The notes beneath the pieces were generated by a model, which saw nothing but the letters and a program-made list of their open reading frames with translations, did no database searches and was not told where the DNA came from. The position numbers and the translations under genes were made by a program. Below, in pieces: positions 20,991 to 33,400 of a stretch of 36,456 nt of DNA. Within the stretch, counting starts at the first letter, position 1, and each line of letters starts with the position of its first letter. Source of the stretch: Falciphora oryzae (lineage: Eukaryota > Ascomycota > Sordariomycetes > Magnaporthales > Magnaporthaceae); the NCBI GenBank assembly GCA_000733355.1, contig JNVV01000071.1, positions 112,657 to 149,112 of the forward strand, written 5' to 3'.

Positions 20991-21360
20991 ACGTATGTAG
21001 TAGCGGGTGAGAGAAAAACCAGAAAGAGTATGCCGAAAAATCGCAGCCCAACGTATATACGCGGGGACAGCTGGCTTTGCTACCCCAGGACACCTAGAGA
21101 TGAGGGTATGGCGACAAGGTAGCGCGCTAACGGCAGCTCGTGAGGTGGTTTCGAGATGACTGGCGGGGGAAGACTACGTGCGTAAAAGCCGAGAAGTAAT
21201 ATAAGGAGGTAATGTTTTCGTAAAGAGGCTGGGCTTACAACTTGTGACTGCACTGTATGAGATCTGTTTCCTTCTCTAAGCTCTCCTGTTCAGTCCACAA
21301 AGTAGCATAGTACGGAACGCTTTCAAGGCCGAAGAACCCGACTTAGTTTGACGAAGCCGG
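20991..21360. other. Short intergenic region
   Basis: No gene or repeat seen. Confidence 0.35.
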
Positions 21361-21361
21361 T

Positions 21362-21480
21362 TGCGGAAGTGGGATGAAATGGCCGACCTGCCTGCACACA
21401 CCAGAGCACGGCAGCGCTCATTCAGCCGCATTCTCGCCCGACGGCGCACAGGTGGCGTCGGCGTCGTCCGACCAGTCCGA
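21362..21480 (+). pseudogene. WD40-repeat remnant
   Basis: The plus frame reads HSAAFSPDGAQVASASSDQS, the hallmark of a WD40 repeat as found in fungal NACHT-WD40 (HET-E/HET-D type) receptors. Similarity stops where DQTVRxWD would be expected (here DQSDRAGG), and no second repeat or NACHT follows on this strand. It is a single stranded scrap of a former NLR or WD protein. Confidence 0.65.
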
Positions 21481-22679
21481 CCGGGCGGGAGGGGGAGAGG
21501 AGCGTCAAGAAGGGGAGGCAGCCTACGGGCTCGGCGTGCGGGCCGGCATTTACCTGCCAGTGGGGGGACGTCCGTTGTCGCCGAGAAGTTCCACGAGCCA
21601 GCCGTCAAGTCGACGCGGGCGGCCAACATGGCCTACTAACTGGCAATGCCGGCCCGATTCTTATCATTGCAGGTGGCCACGCCGACACGCGGGCCATTGA
21701 AGGCAACATCACCCTGCTTTTCTGCTTCGCTAGCGTTTGGATCGCTTCCTTCCGGGAACCTGCTCGCTACGTAGGGTAAGGGGCTTGGGCCTTCGCCCAG
21801 GTCGAGAGTCGCTGTGGTCGTGGCCTCCCGTGTTTGGGGATAGGATGTGACCATGTGCTGGGAATTGGATAATTGCCCTTGTCAGCAGGTGGAAGTGGAG
21901 GTGGGGGTGGCCTGAAGGAGCATGGGAGGAGCAGTGGCTCGACCGGTGGAGTCGGCACTGCAATTTCTCGCATTTCAGCCAATGGTGAGAGGCCAAGATT
22001 GACAGCGCGATGGATTGCAGGCTGCCGCTGTCACTCTGGGCGTGCAGCCACTAGGAGGGCTCTCGAGAATACAAAGACGCGAGGCGAGTGTCGTTATGGT
22101 CGGCGTCCTCTGCTCGCCGATGTGACGCATCGATTGCTAGTGTGCGCCCGAAGACACAGGCTCATCGCCATTCGTTGGGCCAGCCCGCTCCTGCAAGTTG
22201 GTGGGGCTGACCTTGTCAGGTTCGAGCTTCAAGGTAGAGAGAGGCTTCCCGCGGCGTTTGGAATTTTCAAATATTTGCAGCTAGCAAGCTAGCCCTGCTG
22301 TCAAAGTGACGAAAGGCTGTCCGTATTCGAACCGGGTCCTTCCCTAAAGGGGAAAGGGACGCGCGGGGTTTCGAGGAAGGAGATGCATGCCGAGCCCGTC
22401 AAAAGGCCCGCAGGCCCCCGCTGTGCGCGGACCATCCGCGGACAAGGGTTGCATGTCCGGCTCCGAGCGTTCAAGACCGCCAGATGCCAGAATCCAATCG
22501 TAGTAAAAATGGCGTAAGTCTGTTACGGTCCCCGTACGGCAGGGTTACGTGAAGGGTTTATGTTGGCAGAAGGGTTGCGGCTTCACTGCGCACAAAGGGC
22601 CTTGGGGTTTCACTCGAAGGTAGAACTGATAATGCAACGGGTGCTAGGAATTGACTACTGGAGAGCAGAACTTTACAGG
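21481..22679. other. Gene-free spacer
   Basis: 1.2 kb with short frames only, such as a Gly-rich plus frame 21873-22292 with no family resemblance. It may be the eroded 3' part of the broken receptor that follows, but nothing is recognisable. Confidence 0.35.
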
Positions 22680-23945
22680 CTTCGAGGCGATCTATATACT
22701 TTTGAAGAAGAAGCTAGCGCCGAGACGCCTTCTACAACGGGGGAGTTCCTGATCAAACTTGTGGGCCACGGTGCGAGAAATGGTAGACTTGCCAGCACGG
22801 CCATTCCACATAGCCAGTATATGTGCTCACGACTTGGGTCTCCGGCCCACTCGTCGATTTCCCGGAGGAGGTCGACGCGGGTGCCCGGAAGGCATCTCTC
22901 CCCGTGCCTCTCGGCGTGAGAGTCGAACATAGCGACGTCCGGGGGGCTCAACTTACCCACGACGAACAGCTGGCCCCGGTTCAGCGTTGGTTTGCCGGTC
23001 CTATTGCGCCTGTGGCGTCAGCTGAAATATCCCCTCAAACAACGGCGCCGCGATAACATACACTGAAAGCCTCTTTAGCTCCTCTGTAGGCGTCTCCTCG
23101 CCGACACTTGTTCAGGTCGGAATGGTCGGTGTCAATATAGACGGTCTTGTCGGCATGGCGGCCCCAAGCTGACGCTCTAGTGACAACCTAGGATGGTGTT
23201 AGATGGATGTCGATGCGCAGGTCGGTTACACTTACGAGACCGATCGAGAGCCACCCAAGCAAGCACGTGGGCTTGGTTTCGCTGAAGGATACAATCTCCG
23301 CCCTTTGTCTTCGACTCTCTTTCTACTTCATGCGTTCGCTAAAGCGCTCCTCCAAATCCAAAAGCCCTTCCTGATGATGCCTCAGCGCGAGGAGCAGCGT
23401 GGTGTTGGACCCGAAAAAGCCGGTTAGGAAGGCGGCAACGACTCCGGCGAGCGATACGGGCGAACTGAGATGGGGGATTCCGAGGAAAAAGATGCTATGC
23501 GTGGCGTCGACGATGCTTTCCCGGTCGTCGCGGAGCCTGCACAGGGCCTTCCGGGGGCGGTGTGCTGGATCTGGACAGGCAACGAACTTGGGGTGTCCAT
23601 TTACCTCTTTTATGATTGTCCTTCCAAAGCTGTGGCCGATGAAGATGATCGGGACGTGCTGGTGCGGTGTCAGTAAGGGCATCTCCGGTGGCTTTGGGGT
23701 TTATACAGTGCGGTTCGAGCGATGTTTGCCAGCTGGTCGAGCTGCTTGTCGCATATTTGTTGGGCAGTTTTGACTGGGGCATTAATCAACCAGTCGGAAT
23801 TGTAGGCAAAGGTCAGGATTCGTGCGTTCGGGAAGTCGGGCTTCAGGAGGTCACTGGGCGGGTGGGTACGCCGTGCGTCGGCGTCGCCTGCCGACTTCGT
23901 CGGAGCTCGGTGCGTCCATGTATACTGGCACTGTTGCGCCATAGC
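22680..23945 (-). pseudogene. Broken esterase-NACHT STAND receptor
   Basis: Remains of an NLR with an N-terminal serine-esterase-like domain, read on the minus strand in several frames. In order: FPNARILTFAYNSDWL, a frameshift near 23680, IIFIGHSFGRTIIKE (nucleophile Ser kept, following Gly changed), and an intron (23604-23548, in frame, still spliceable). Then come ALCRLRDDRE and FFLGIPH...GVVAAFLTGFFGS, several stops, HADKTVYIDTDHSDLNKC, more stops, and FDSHAERHGERCLPGTRVDL with YWLCGMA at the NACHT start. The Walker A is broken by a one-base shift at about 22800: the GKSTISRTVAHKF continuation is in another frame. That frame then meets TAG after SFFFKSI. Nothing of the rest of NACHT or any repeat domain is visible. 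Clearly non-functional. Confidence 0.82.
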
Positions 23946-25338
23946 AGTGATCGCCGGAGAGGCAGGGAGGAAAAGCTTCTGATTTACGATTGCGAGCCTG
24001 TATTCTGGTCACCTCAGCTCCGCTGCCGAGACATCAAAGAGCGCGGGCTAATGGACTGTATCAAGCACAGGGGAAAGGGAAGATACCAAACATATCGTGT
24101 GGCACAATAAAGACCGGTCGATGGCTGGCCAGGAACGGTGCGTGGGTCTGTCGCTGGAAAAATTGGCGTTTTGGGCAACATACGGGGATAAGACCTTCAC
24201 GGGTGAAAAAGACCCAAGGGCAAAGAGCTTTAGGAAAATACTTTAGGGGAAAGCCAGGGCGAGGTGTCAGACTTTTTAGCCCCAAGATGAAATCTATTAT
24301 ATTCTACCGTGCCTGTCTTCTCTTCGGATGGCTAAGCTATCCTCGCAAAACAGTCGGAGGACATGGCCTGTTACGGCGTGTCATTTCGTGGCCGAGGGCC
24401 GCACCTTTGCCTTGTCGTCCTTCCATAATTATCTCCAGCCAGTCGGGCAATTATTAACTCTGTCAACCGCCACTCGCAGTGACGTGCTATAAACTCGGCC
24501 AGTGCAACGCACTAGGCCCTGCGTTGTCTTCCAACTTCAAATGGAAGGTGTAAACACCCCAAGCGTTTGCTCCTTGTCGCAATCGACTCCTGCATCAGCA
24601 AGCCCATCACGGTTTCACTTTATTACCACGCCTCGGCTCTATGTTTGGTATTTAAACACCCCCAAATCTTATTCCCTCCTGCGAGCTGAGTTTGGGCGTG
24701 GGGATGGGTGCGACTGTTGATACTATTAAGTGGTGGAGGGGCCGGGAAATCCGAAACCCGCGGGGCATGGGTTTGATGGAAATGTCCTGAATCTACGTTC
24801 AAAGATTCGGTTCTTGTTTATGGGCGTACGTAGGGTGCGCAGGGCAACGGCGTGAGCCCGTCACATTCTGAGTCTGGGCTTCTGTGACTACTTTGGAGTA
24901 AGTTTTCGTATTCGAACCGGTGGCCTACAACGTGGCCTGAAAGAGTCTATTTTTTGTATAGGGAGGAAGGGGAGGAAATACAAAAAGGGGCGCCGTACGT
25001 CAAAGTCGAAAGGTTTGCCCTGGGTGAGTCGCTGCGAAAGCGCCACGCCGTGGCTGCTCGGGGGTGGCGTTCTCAATCCGTCGGCCAGGGATGGCCAGAG
25101 CAATTATGGCGGCGCCCAGGCTAGGTCCTGCCTGCCTTCGGATTAGGGTCACGGAGCCATCACCCGAAACAAATCCCCTGGGCGGCTACCAGCACTCTCG
25201 ACAGGGCGTGCGTTGTCCTGTGCTAGTAATACCAGACGCGAAGCAGTTTTCCAAGATGTACTTAATTGAAATATGGCTTTTCATGATTTGCCCCCTACAC
25301 GAGCTACTGACGAAACCGTACCTACAGTCTCGGGCTCG
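23946..25338. other. Gene-free spacer
   Basis: 1.4 kb between the broken receptor and the glucanase gene. No coding region, repeat or RNA gene that I can support. Confidence 0.4.
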
Positions 25339-27687
25339 TCATCCTCGGACCGTCGAGTTTGCAAAAGTCGAGTTTTTGGAACCTAGACTCCCGCCTAGTG
25401 CGGCCGTGTACGCAATGTCCCATGCCAGGCTCACCCCGTTGAGGTAGACGCTGTCGGGCGTCTGACTCCTCATGAACCTGTAGCTCTCGACCGCCCCGGC
25501 CTCGTCGGCGATGGCGAGGTTAACGTAGACGTGCCCCGTGAAGCCGCCCGCGGGGAGGTTGCCGCTCTTGTTTCCCGCAAAGTACTGGTCCCACTCCTCG
25601 CGGACGAACGCGGGCCTGCGGACGTAGGCGCTGCTGGGCACTATGGGCAGCATGTGGATGCCCTGGATGAAGGCGACGTCGTCGCCAAAGTAGGTGGTGT
25701 GGTTGCACTTGCGGTCCCAGAGGATCCCCACGGCGCGGTTGCCGACGAAGGATGGCGGCTGCACGTCGTTGTCGCTCGCGAGGAGGAAGTAGGACTGCAG
25801 GCTGCGGGCCGTGACGGCGAGCTGGAGGTTTCCGCGCGCCTCGGCGGCCGGGTTGTTGGTCGCGCGCCCCCACATCTTGATGGCGTACGTCGAGAAGGCG
25901 TCCTCGGCGGAGGATTCCTGGTCCTTGCCGTCGGGGGCCTCGAGCACGCCGCGCGCCCAGCTGTGGCCGTGGAACCAGTCGAAGCTGCGGGAAAAGGGGA
26001 AATAAGGGTCCTGAGTAGAGGGGTTGGACCAGTCGCGGATCAGGTTGTCGACCCAGACACGGTTGACGCCGTTCTTGCGCGTCAGCCAGGACGGGTCAAA
26101 GTGCGCAATGACGGCCGCCGTGTAGACGTAGTAGCCGTAGTGGAAGTTGTGGTCGTTGTAGAAGGTGTTGCCAAAGTCGATGCCGGAGTCGCCGTTGCCG
26201 TACGAACCCGAAGACACGAGGCCCTTCCATACGTCGTCGTAGAACAGCGGGTTCGGCTCCTGGTTGTCGACGTAGCGGTCGAAGGCGGCCTCGAGCTTGC
26301 GCAGGGACTCGCCCTTGAACGAGGCGTCGCCCGCTATCTCGGTGGCGGCGTAGAGGGCCCGAGCGTAGACGGAGAAGGCGATGCCGCTGTAGTACTTGGA
26401 GGTCAGGTTGGTGAGCTTGACGATGTCGCGGGCGAGCTCGACCTTCGCGGCTTGCACGACGGCGGCCTTGGCCTCGTCTGAGATGGCGCCGCCGGGAGCG
26501 CCTTTGGATCCCACGGAGCCCAGGCGGGGTGACCAAGGGTCGAAGCTGATGTCGGTTGGAAGGTCGTTCTCGACCATGGTGAAGGCGTCGGCAAAGGTGG
26601 CAGTCGCCACGCCCTTGGTCGTGCTGGCCAGCTTGACGTTGGTGACACCGCTGGCAGTCTTGGCGTCAAAGGACTTGACGTGGTGAGGCAGGGCATACAT
26701 CAACAGCGGCTTCTGCTTGGCACCCTTCTTCTCCCAGGCCAGCGTGTACGTCCCCGTTTTGCCCGAGACGGACCCAGAGACGGTGCCGCCCGCTGGATAC
26801 GCCCCGGCTGCCTTGTTGAACACCTGGATGCCTGACGCTCCGCTGGGGTTCTTGGCTACCTGAACAGTTCCAGTGAAACCCCGAGGTCCCAGCAGCGTTG
26901 CTCCATCGTCCGTTATGGTGAGAGTCAGTCTTGCGGAGGAGGCGTTGTTGCTTGGGTTGAGATAGATCAACCAGTTCGACCTATCGCCCAGCCGAGCACT
27001 CCAGCCGTATACGGTAGCATTGCGGCCATAGGAGCCACTCATTCGAAGGTCGGTAATGTTGGAAAAGCGCCTCTGGGACTGGATGAGGACCGTGGCGTCG
27101 CTGTAGACGCCCGTCACGAACGCCATCCCCTGGACGAGGGGGAACGAAACAATCGGCTTGGCATCTTTCCTCGGCGCCAGGTTGACGTTGACGGCAAAGG
27201 CCGTCAACGTGTCCGTCGTCAGGGCCGTGCCGTTCTGGAGCTCCCGGGCAGAGAGGGCGATTGACTGCCGGAAGAAGGGGTCCTCGAACGACTGCGCCGC
27301 GGGCTTGCCTGGGCCGTACACGAAGTCGGCATGGCCCGTGTGGGAGACCGACAGCCCGTGGCCCTGCCTGGCCGTGTCGTTGGACCACCACACCGAGTAG
27401 GGGTGCGTCCACGTGGCGTTGTCCTGGTTGCCGGCGAAGAAGTTGGCGTAGAACTTGTTGGTCTGGATCGGGCGGCGGCCGGCATCCTTAACGCCGACTG
27501 GCAACTGCGGGTGATCATCGCGGGTGGGGACCAAGATGGGCCGGTCGTGGGAGACGGGCACGAAGACGTTTGTCTCGGGGCCCCGCTTGCGGTGTGCCTG
27601 CGTTGCGGGACCGTACGGGACCGGGTTCAGATGGCCGCAAGCCAGCTCCGCCAACAGGACGGCGGCTGTAAGAAGGCAGGAAACCAT
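25339..27687 (-). CDS. Secreted GH81 endo-beta-1,3-glucanase
   Basis: Single-exon protein of 782 residues, typical for family GH81, which hydrolyses internal beta-1,3-glucan bonds in fungal walls (septum splitting, remodelling, or attack on other fungi). A signal peptide (SCLLTAAVLLAELACG) starts the chain. The N-terminal beta part shows the family signatures PIQTNKFYANFFAGNQ and YSVWWSND. The catalytic barrel shows NDHNFHYGYYVYTAAVIAHF with Asp512, then DWFHGHSWARGV and KDQESSAEDAF with Glu591 and Glu595, the expected acidic pair. All key residues are present. There are several N-glycosylation sequons, and the C-terminus is Ser/Gly-rich (GSLGSKNSTFANS). No carbohydrate-binding module is seen. 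It is an ordinary housekeeping or secreted enzyme among NLR genes. Confidence 0.95.
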   Translation of the reverse strand: MVSCLLTAAVLLAELACGHLNPVPYGPATQAHRKRGPETNVFVPVSHDRPILVPTRDDHPQLPVGVKDAGRRPIQTNKFYANFFAGNQDNATWTHPYSVWWSNDTARQGHGLSVSHTGHADFVYGPGKPAAQSFEDPFFRQSIALSARELQNGTALTTDTLTAFAVNVNLAPRKDAKPIVSFPLVQGMAFVTGVYSDATVLIQSQRRFSNITDLRMSGSYGRNATVYGWSARLGDRSNWLIYLNPSNNASSARLTLTITDDGATLLGPRGFTGTVQVAKNPSGASGIQVFNKAAGAYPAGGTVSGSVSGKTGTYTLAWEKKGAKQKPLLMYALPHHVKSFDAKTASGVTNVKLASTTKGVATATFADAFTMVENDLPTDISFDPWSPRLGSVGSKGAPGGAISDEAKAAVVQAAKVELARDIVKLTNLTSKYYSGIAFSVYARALYAATEIAGDASFKGESLRKLEAAFDRYVDNQEPNPLFYDDVWKGLVSSGSYGNGDSGIDFGNTFYNDHNFHYGYYVYTAAVIAHFDPSWLTRKNGVNRVWVDNLIRDWSNPSTQDPYFPFSRSFDWFHGHSWARGVLEAPDGKDQESSAEDAFSTYAIKMWGRATNNPAAEARGNLQLAVTARSLQSYFLLASDNDVQPPSFVGNRAVGILWDRKCNHTTYFGDDVAFIQGIHMLPIVPSSAYVRRPAFVREEWDQYFAGNKSGNLPAGGFTGHVYVNLAIADEAGAVESYRFMRSQTPDSVYLNGVSLAWDIAYTAALGGSLGSKNSTFANSTVRG

Positions 27688-30469
27688 GGTAAAGACCGTG
27701 ATGTTGCAGACAAAAAATGAGCGACTGGGTTGAGTTGTTAACGAAAGAAATGCTCAAGGGACGGACGTCTCGGCCATCGTAGACTCCGGATAACCTTGGA
27801 AGAATCCCTAAAGAACGGCGCTCCCTCAGCGCTGTGCCAGAAAATGTTGGACTAATGCTCGCAGCGTCGGTAGCTGTCAGGGGTTTTTAAGTTTTTCCGT
27901 CGCATGCACATTATGCGACATTAATATAAGATCCTGGCCTAGTCAAATCCAAGGGACGGTCGTATCCACCCCTTAACCCGTCAGCCCGGCGCACTCGGGG
28001 ACCGCGCATCTTGTAAGCATAAGCATCCTGGCCGAACATAGCGTGGAATGATAACCTGACACAGTTCCTCCCTAACACAGATCTTCCCTGACACAGTAAC
28101 ACCGGGCTTCGAGGAAGGCGACGCGACGCGATAGTACTCTGCCTCTCCCTCCATGTGACAAGGGTGCTAATTGCAGGCTTGGAAGTGGTGCTTCAATTCC
28201 GCTAATAACTTCTATGGTCTCGTAGGAGCATGAAGAGGGAGAAGAAGAGATGTGAGAGGTCCTTCCAGAGGCCTATCGTAGGCCAGTGCACCCCCGGCCT
28301 CGGCCTTCCAATTTGGGGCCGTCGATCCAATGGTCACCGACGCCGGCTTTAGCATCGTTGGGTGTATTCCACTGGCTTCAAATCCGTGTGACACTCCATG
28401 ATCCCCTCCGGGGTTCCGATATATGAGTTGGCGCACTCCACATCTCGACCCTGCCATCTTGACAACCGAGCTTGGCAAACGCGACGGCGTCGAGACTTAC
28501 TGCCGTCGACATCGGTGGCCACCTCTTGTATCATCTCACTGACAAGGGTACAAACTTCCTCGGCGGCGTGATTCGGAGGAATTGATCATCGCTCCCGCCA
28601 AGGGGTATCCCACTGTATCCCGGAACGGGAGTCTGGCACGATAATCACCGAAGCCGTAGCCCTAGACAATGTGGTCAAACTGCCCTTTTCGGGTTCGCCA
28701 CGTGTATTTCAAGTGGGCCTTGGGCTCTGGGGGCGAGGGCCATGGCCGAGATATTCTTGCCGGACTTCTTCCCCCGGCAACCCCCTCCTACACCCACGCA
28801 CGGGTGATGCGGGGATATGGATATGGGGAAGGAAACGAGAGAGGAAGAAGGGAAGGATGGGCCGTGTGTGAGATAAGGCCCTACCGGCACTTGCGTGGCC
28901 GCCTTGATGCTGTGGGATCTTTCATGGAAATCTGGCATCGCCTGCTGAGCCCTGTCCGTAGCATGCACTGTAGATAATCTGAGGTACCACAGCCCCTTGC
29001 TCGGAAGTACAACAGTGGACGTTGGTCACGCCTGGTGAGACGACCTTCGGGAGCGGCCCGTCCCGCAGGCCGTCTGTCAGGCCGCTGACGAGGTTGCCTA
29101 CTATGAAGACAGTCGGACATGGGCTTAGTTCGACGCATTGTCCGGATGGCACCCCATCAGCAGCCGCTAATTTCCTTCGATAACGAGGTTTTTAACCTTG
29201 GGAGCTTCCAAAGCGCAAGATCCGCTTAACCTGATCAATTATGTAGCGCCGGACAGCCGCAACATCTCGGCTGAGGATGATGATATTTTTGGGAGGCAGC
29301 GATTTGGTGACGGCAGGGCGGGTGGTGCCGATAATTAAGCCCAAGCAGGTCGCGATGAGCGGCGCTTCTCGGGTTGACCGCCGTCCGATGAGAGCAATTC
29401 CGTCAGCTTGTTGGCGCCCTGGTAGATTACGTCGTCCCGTGAACTTGGACGGAGGGCCACGTGACGGAAGCGCCCCTCAGAGGACAGAGAGGAGACCCCA
29501 TTTCGCCCGTTCAAATCTCGACCGGGCACGCGAAAGGCCCGGCCGATGCGGGCCCAAATTCGAGCTGCAAATACGTCGTTATTTGTAACGCCATAGTACG
29601 GGTTTTAGTAAATGGTTATGTGGCGAACTGCTCTACCAAAATGACTAATATTGGTACCTTTTTCCGTGCCAGATGGAGACGCGCCCATTAGCCGCTTCCG
29701 GGAACATCCTCACGTATCGAACTCCCCACCTGCGAAGTCCCTTACTCTCCATTTGGATCCAACCAATACCTGTCAGGCATTCACGTCAGGCAAGGAACCC
29801 CTCCACTAGATAGTGCCTGGTGCTCGTGAATCTATACTTCTGTCGCGCCCGAATTCCGAGCACATAAGGGACGGGAAGCGAGCCTGTCTTCGCGAAAAGG
29901 GCGCTCGGTCGGGCGTCGCGATGGGGGGGCCCTGGCCATGGGTGGGTGGTATGTGGCTGCCACTGAATGGTTGGCCAGGAATTCTCGTCCGCAGCCGGCT
30001 GCCGCCCTGAAGAACCCCGAAGGACAGGTGTGTGTTGGCTGCACTGCCATCGAGGCATGCGTGCGGGAGGCTTGATGAGGCATTCTTTGAGGCGCATTTG
30101 TGGTTTCACATGGAGATTGGGGTGCGCGCTCATACTCATCCTTGGGCTGCACGGTATGTGGCTCAAACTGACACCTGGGGTTGGTTACCATCGAGGAGGT
30201 ATTCTCCATCGATGACCACCAGCAATCAACGTGGCCCTTCCAGAACCTTTAACAAGCAACACAGCATCCTGGTGACTTGCCTCCCGCGACTTAGCGACGC
30301 ATGCATATGTGGCTAAGTGTGGTGCATCGCCTGCATGTACGGCCACACCACACGCTGGTGGCTATGCAAAGTCACCCAGCATCGTGGCTCCGGCTGACGC
30401 GACACCATTCCCGTCTGCTCTTTCCAATCCAGAGATTGTTGCAAGCTCCCTTGCGAACACACAGCAAAC
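27688..30469. other. Long gene-poor spacer
   Basis: 2.8 kb without a gene I can name. A minus-strand stretch around 28460-28560 reads AAEEVCTLVSEMIQEVATDV and is followed by a GTAAGT donor, so it may be a leftover exon of an unrecognised gene. A small minus frame 28922-29152 has paired cysteines (NVHCCTSE) but too few for a hydrophobin. A minus frame 29335-29529 (RHVALRPSSRDDVIYQG) also has some protein character. None is supported enough to call. Confidence 0.35.
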
Positions 30470-33400
30470 ATGGAGGCCCTCACGGCCCTTTCCGTCGCCA
30501 CCAGCGTGATCCAGTTCCTCGACTTCGGCAGCAAGCTGCTGTCCAATTCTCGCAAGTTCTACAGGTCCTCCAGCGGGGTGCTGTCGGAGCACATCGACGT
30601 CGGGAATGTCGTCAGGGACCTCGTGACCCTCGTCCGGGCGCTGGAGCGAAAGCTCCCGGAGAACCGCGCGCAGTCGGAGCCGGGCGCGTGGGGTGACGAA
30701 CGCAACATCCTCGGCGACGTGGCGACGCACGAGGACGTCGTCTTCCTGGACGGCCTCTGCAAGCGCTGCGTAGAGATCGCCGACGAGCTGCTGGGGCGGC
30801 ACGAGAAGCTCAAGGTGGACAGGGACAGCAAGGCGACGACGGGGCAGACGCCGGGCGACCGCACGCCGATCTTGCCATCGCGCACCGCTGGAGGCGACAA
30901 ATTAGACCTGGGGGGCCCGAGTCTGCTGGGGCGCAAGGCCTACAGACTGTTCCATGGCTGGCGCAGCTTCCGGAAGGCGCTCGAGGCGGCCTGGAGCAAG
31001 AAGGAGATTGAAGGGTTGCTGGAGACGCTGCGAGAGTTCAGGAGCGAAATAGAATTTCGCATGATTATCATCTTCCGGTTCGCGCAGCCCCAAACTCAGC
31101 TCCTACCTACCTTACACATCCTGCTCACCCTAAAGACATCGAGGAACTGACGTCGCACGGCACACTGTGTGGTTCAGGGGCTCTCTCAACTCGCTGGCCA
31201 TCGACCAGTCCCGCTCGTCCCAGCAGCTGATCCAGTCGACACAGGCGATACTCGACAGCTTCCTGCAGGCCCGAGACTGCTTTGCGGACCAGCTCCGGAT
31301 CCAGACCGAGCACCTGCTGAAGATCCAGAACCCGGAACGGTTCGGCACGAAGCAGATCCAGAAGATCGAAGACTCCCTGAAGGGCAAGCTGGATCCCATC
31401 GGCAACTTCCAGTCGCCCAGGGGAAACAGGGAAGCTCAAGACCCCGACTCGGAGCCGTCGGCGGCCTGGGACCCCAAGATCCAGGAGGAGGTCCGCCTGC
31501 TCATGGCCGAGGCCGGCATCCTGCGGAGCCTGTCGTTCGCGACGCTGAGGGACCGCGAGCGGAGCGTGGAGCTCCCGCACCGGCAGACGTTCGAGTGGAT
31601 CTACCGCGAGTCCGACAAGGTCGGCTTCTCGGCCTGGCTGCGCGAGGGCGACGGGATCTTCTGGATTAACGGCAAGCTCGGGTCCGGAAAGTCGACCCTC
31701 ATGAAGTACATCTCCGACAGCGAGCGCACGAGGACGGAGCTCGCCAGGTGGTCCAAGGACAGCGGCCTGCCTGTCGAGACGTCCAGCTTCTTCTTCTGGA
31801 ACAGCGGCACCGAGGACCAGAAATCGCAGCAGGGCCTCTTGAGGTCGCTTCTCGTCGGCATCCTGCAGAGCCGCCGCGAGCTGCTCCCCCGGGTCTTCCC
31901 GCAGGCCTGGTCCGCGTGGTCGGCCCGGGCCACCGCCCTGGTCGTCAATAACATCCACCCCTACTCCGACCTGCTGCCCCCTGAGCCGGCACCCTGGACC
32001 ATGGAGGAGCTCAAGAGCGGCTTTCGGGCCGTGATCGACGCTCTCCGCGGTAAAGTGAAGCTTTGCCTCTTCATCGACGGACTTGACGAATACGCCGGGG
32101 AGTATTTCGACATCACCGAGTTTTTTCTAGAATACGCCGGGTCGCCGGACCTCAAGCTCTGCATATCCAGCAGGCCCATATTGGCCCTAACGCAGGCGTT
32201 CGGCGGCATGCCGGGCATCCGGCTGCAGGACCTGACCAAGAGCGACATCAGCTACTACGTCAAGAACCGGCTCGAGAGTCACGCGTACTTGGCGCTGCTG
32301 TCCGCGAGGAAGCCCGAGGACGTCGCGTCGCTTGTGGATGAAATCGTGAGCAAGGCGAACGGCGTCTTCCTCTGGGTCAAGCTTGTCGTCAGGTCCCTCC
32401 TGCGCGGCATGTCCGACTACAGCCGCGTCTCGGACCTGCGCAGGCGCGTGAGGCACCTGCCCGAGGACCTCGAGGCGCTCTACGCGCACATGTTGAAGAA
32501 CACCGAGCCGTTTTACCACCAGCAGGCGTCGGAGCTGTTCCAGATCGCCCGCCTAGCCCACGAGCGCTCGCGCAGCAGGCTTACTCTCCTGACCCTCTCG
32601 TGGGCGGAGGAGGAGGACGTGACCCTGGCCGAGACGGCGCCCATCAAGCCCCTGTCCGCCGAGGAACTGGCGGCGCGGTGCGAGACCATGGACGCGCGGC
32701 TGAAGAGCGTCTGCGCGGGGCTGCTGGAGTCGACCGACCGCAAATTCTCCGACATCGCGCCGGACGCCAAGGTCGACTTCCTCCACCGCACCGTCTCGGA
32801 CTGGATGACCAAGGCGGAGGTCTGGGACGCGCTCTGCTCCCGGACGGCCAGGTCGGGATTCAGCGCGAACCTCGCCATGCTGAGGTCGTGCGTCCTGGGG
32901 CTCAAGACGACGCAGCCCGGAGCATCGCTAGTCGGCATACAGATCCCCTCCGAGGCACTCGCCTACGCGCAGGCAGCCGAGGCAGAGATGGGAGTCGGCT
33001 TCCCGAGGCTGCTGGACCAGCTGGACGTCGCCGTTTCGTACCACTGGCGCATGACGCACAGGAACACGACCACGGTCGGCGCCCCGGACAAGACCGCGCA
33101 GTCGATTCCCGGGACGTTGTCGTCGAGGATAGTAACGTCCGACATGCCGTATCATTGGTCGTACGGACTCCATATACCAGGCGTGACGGCTCCAGGAGAG
33201 GCGCCGACCTTTTACGAGCTGGCCCGCGCCCTGGGCCTGTCCCACTACATCGCGGCCAAGGACGATTCGGGCGTTATCATCGACCAGGACGTTAACCAGC
33301 ACCTCCTGTCGCACGCCATGGCCACCGCCGCCGCCGCCGTCGCTGTGGGCAACGAAGGGCACGGCGGACGGGGGGCGGTGCCGGACCCGCGCTTCGTCGA

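Noticed and set aside
22315..22345. tRNA T-loop-like sequence (CGTATTCGAACCGG; similar at about 24905)
   Set aside because: The flanking stems do not pair properly and no anticodon arm or acceptor stem can be built on either strand.
25531..26481. 316-residue plus-strand frame under the glucanase gene
   Set aside because: Antisense shadow of a clear GH81 enzyme; Val/Ala/Gly-biased with no domain.
28922..29152. Small minus frame with a Cys-Cys pair, considered as a hydrophobin
   Set aside because: Only five cysteines, wrong spacing and no signal peptide.
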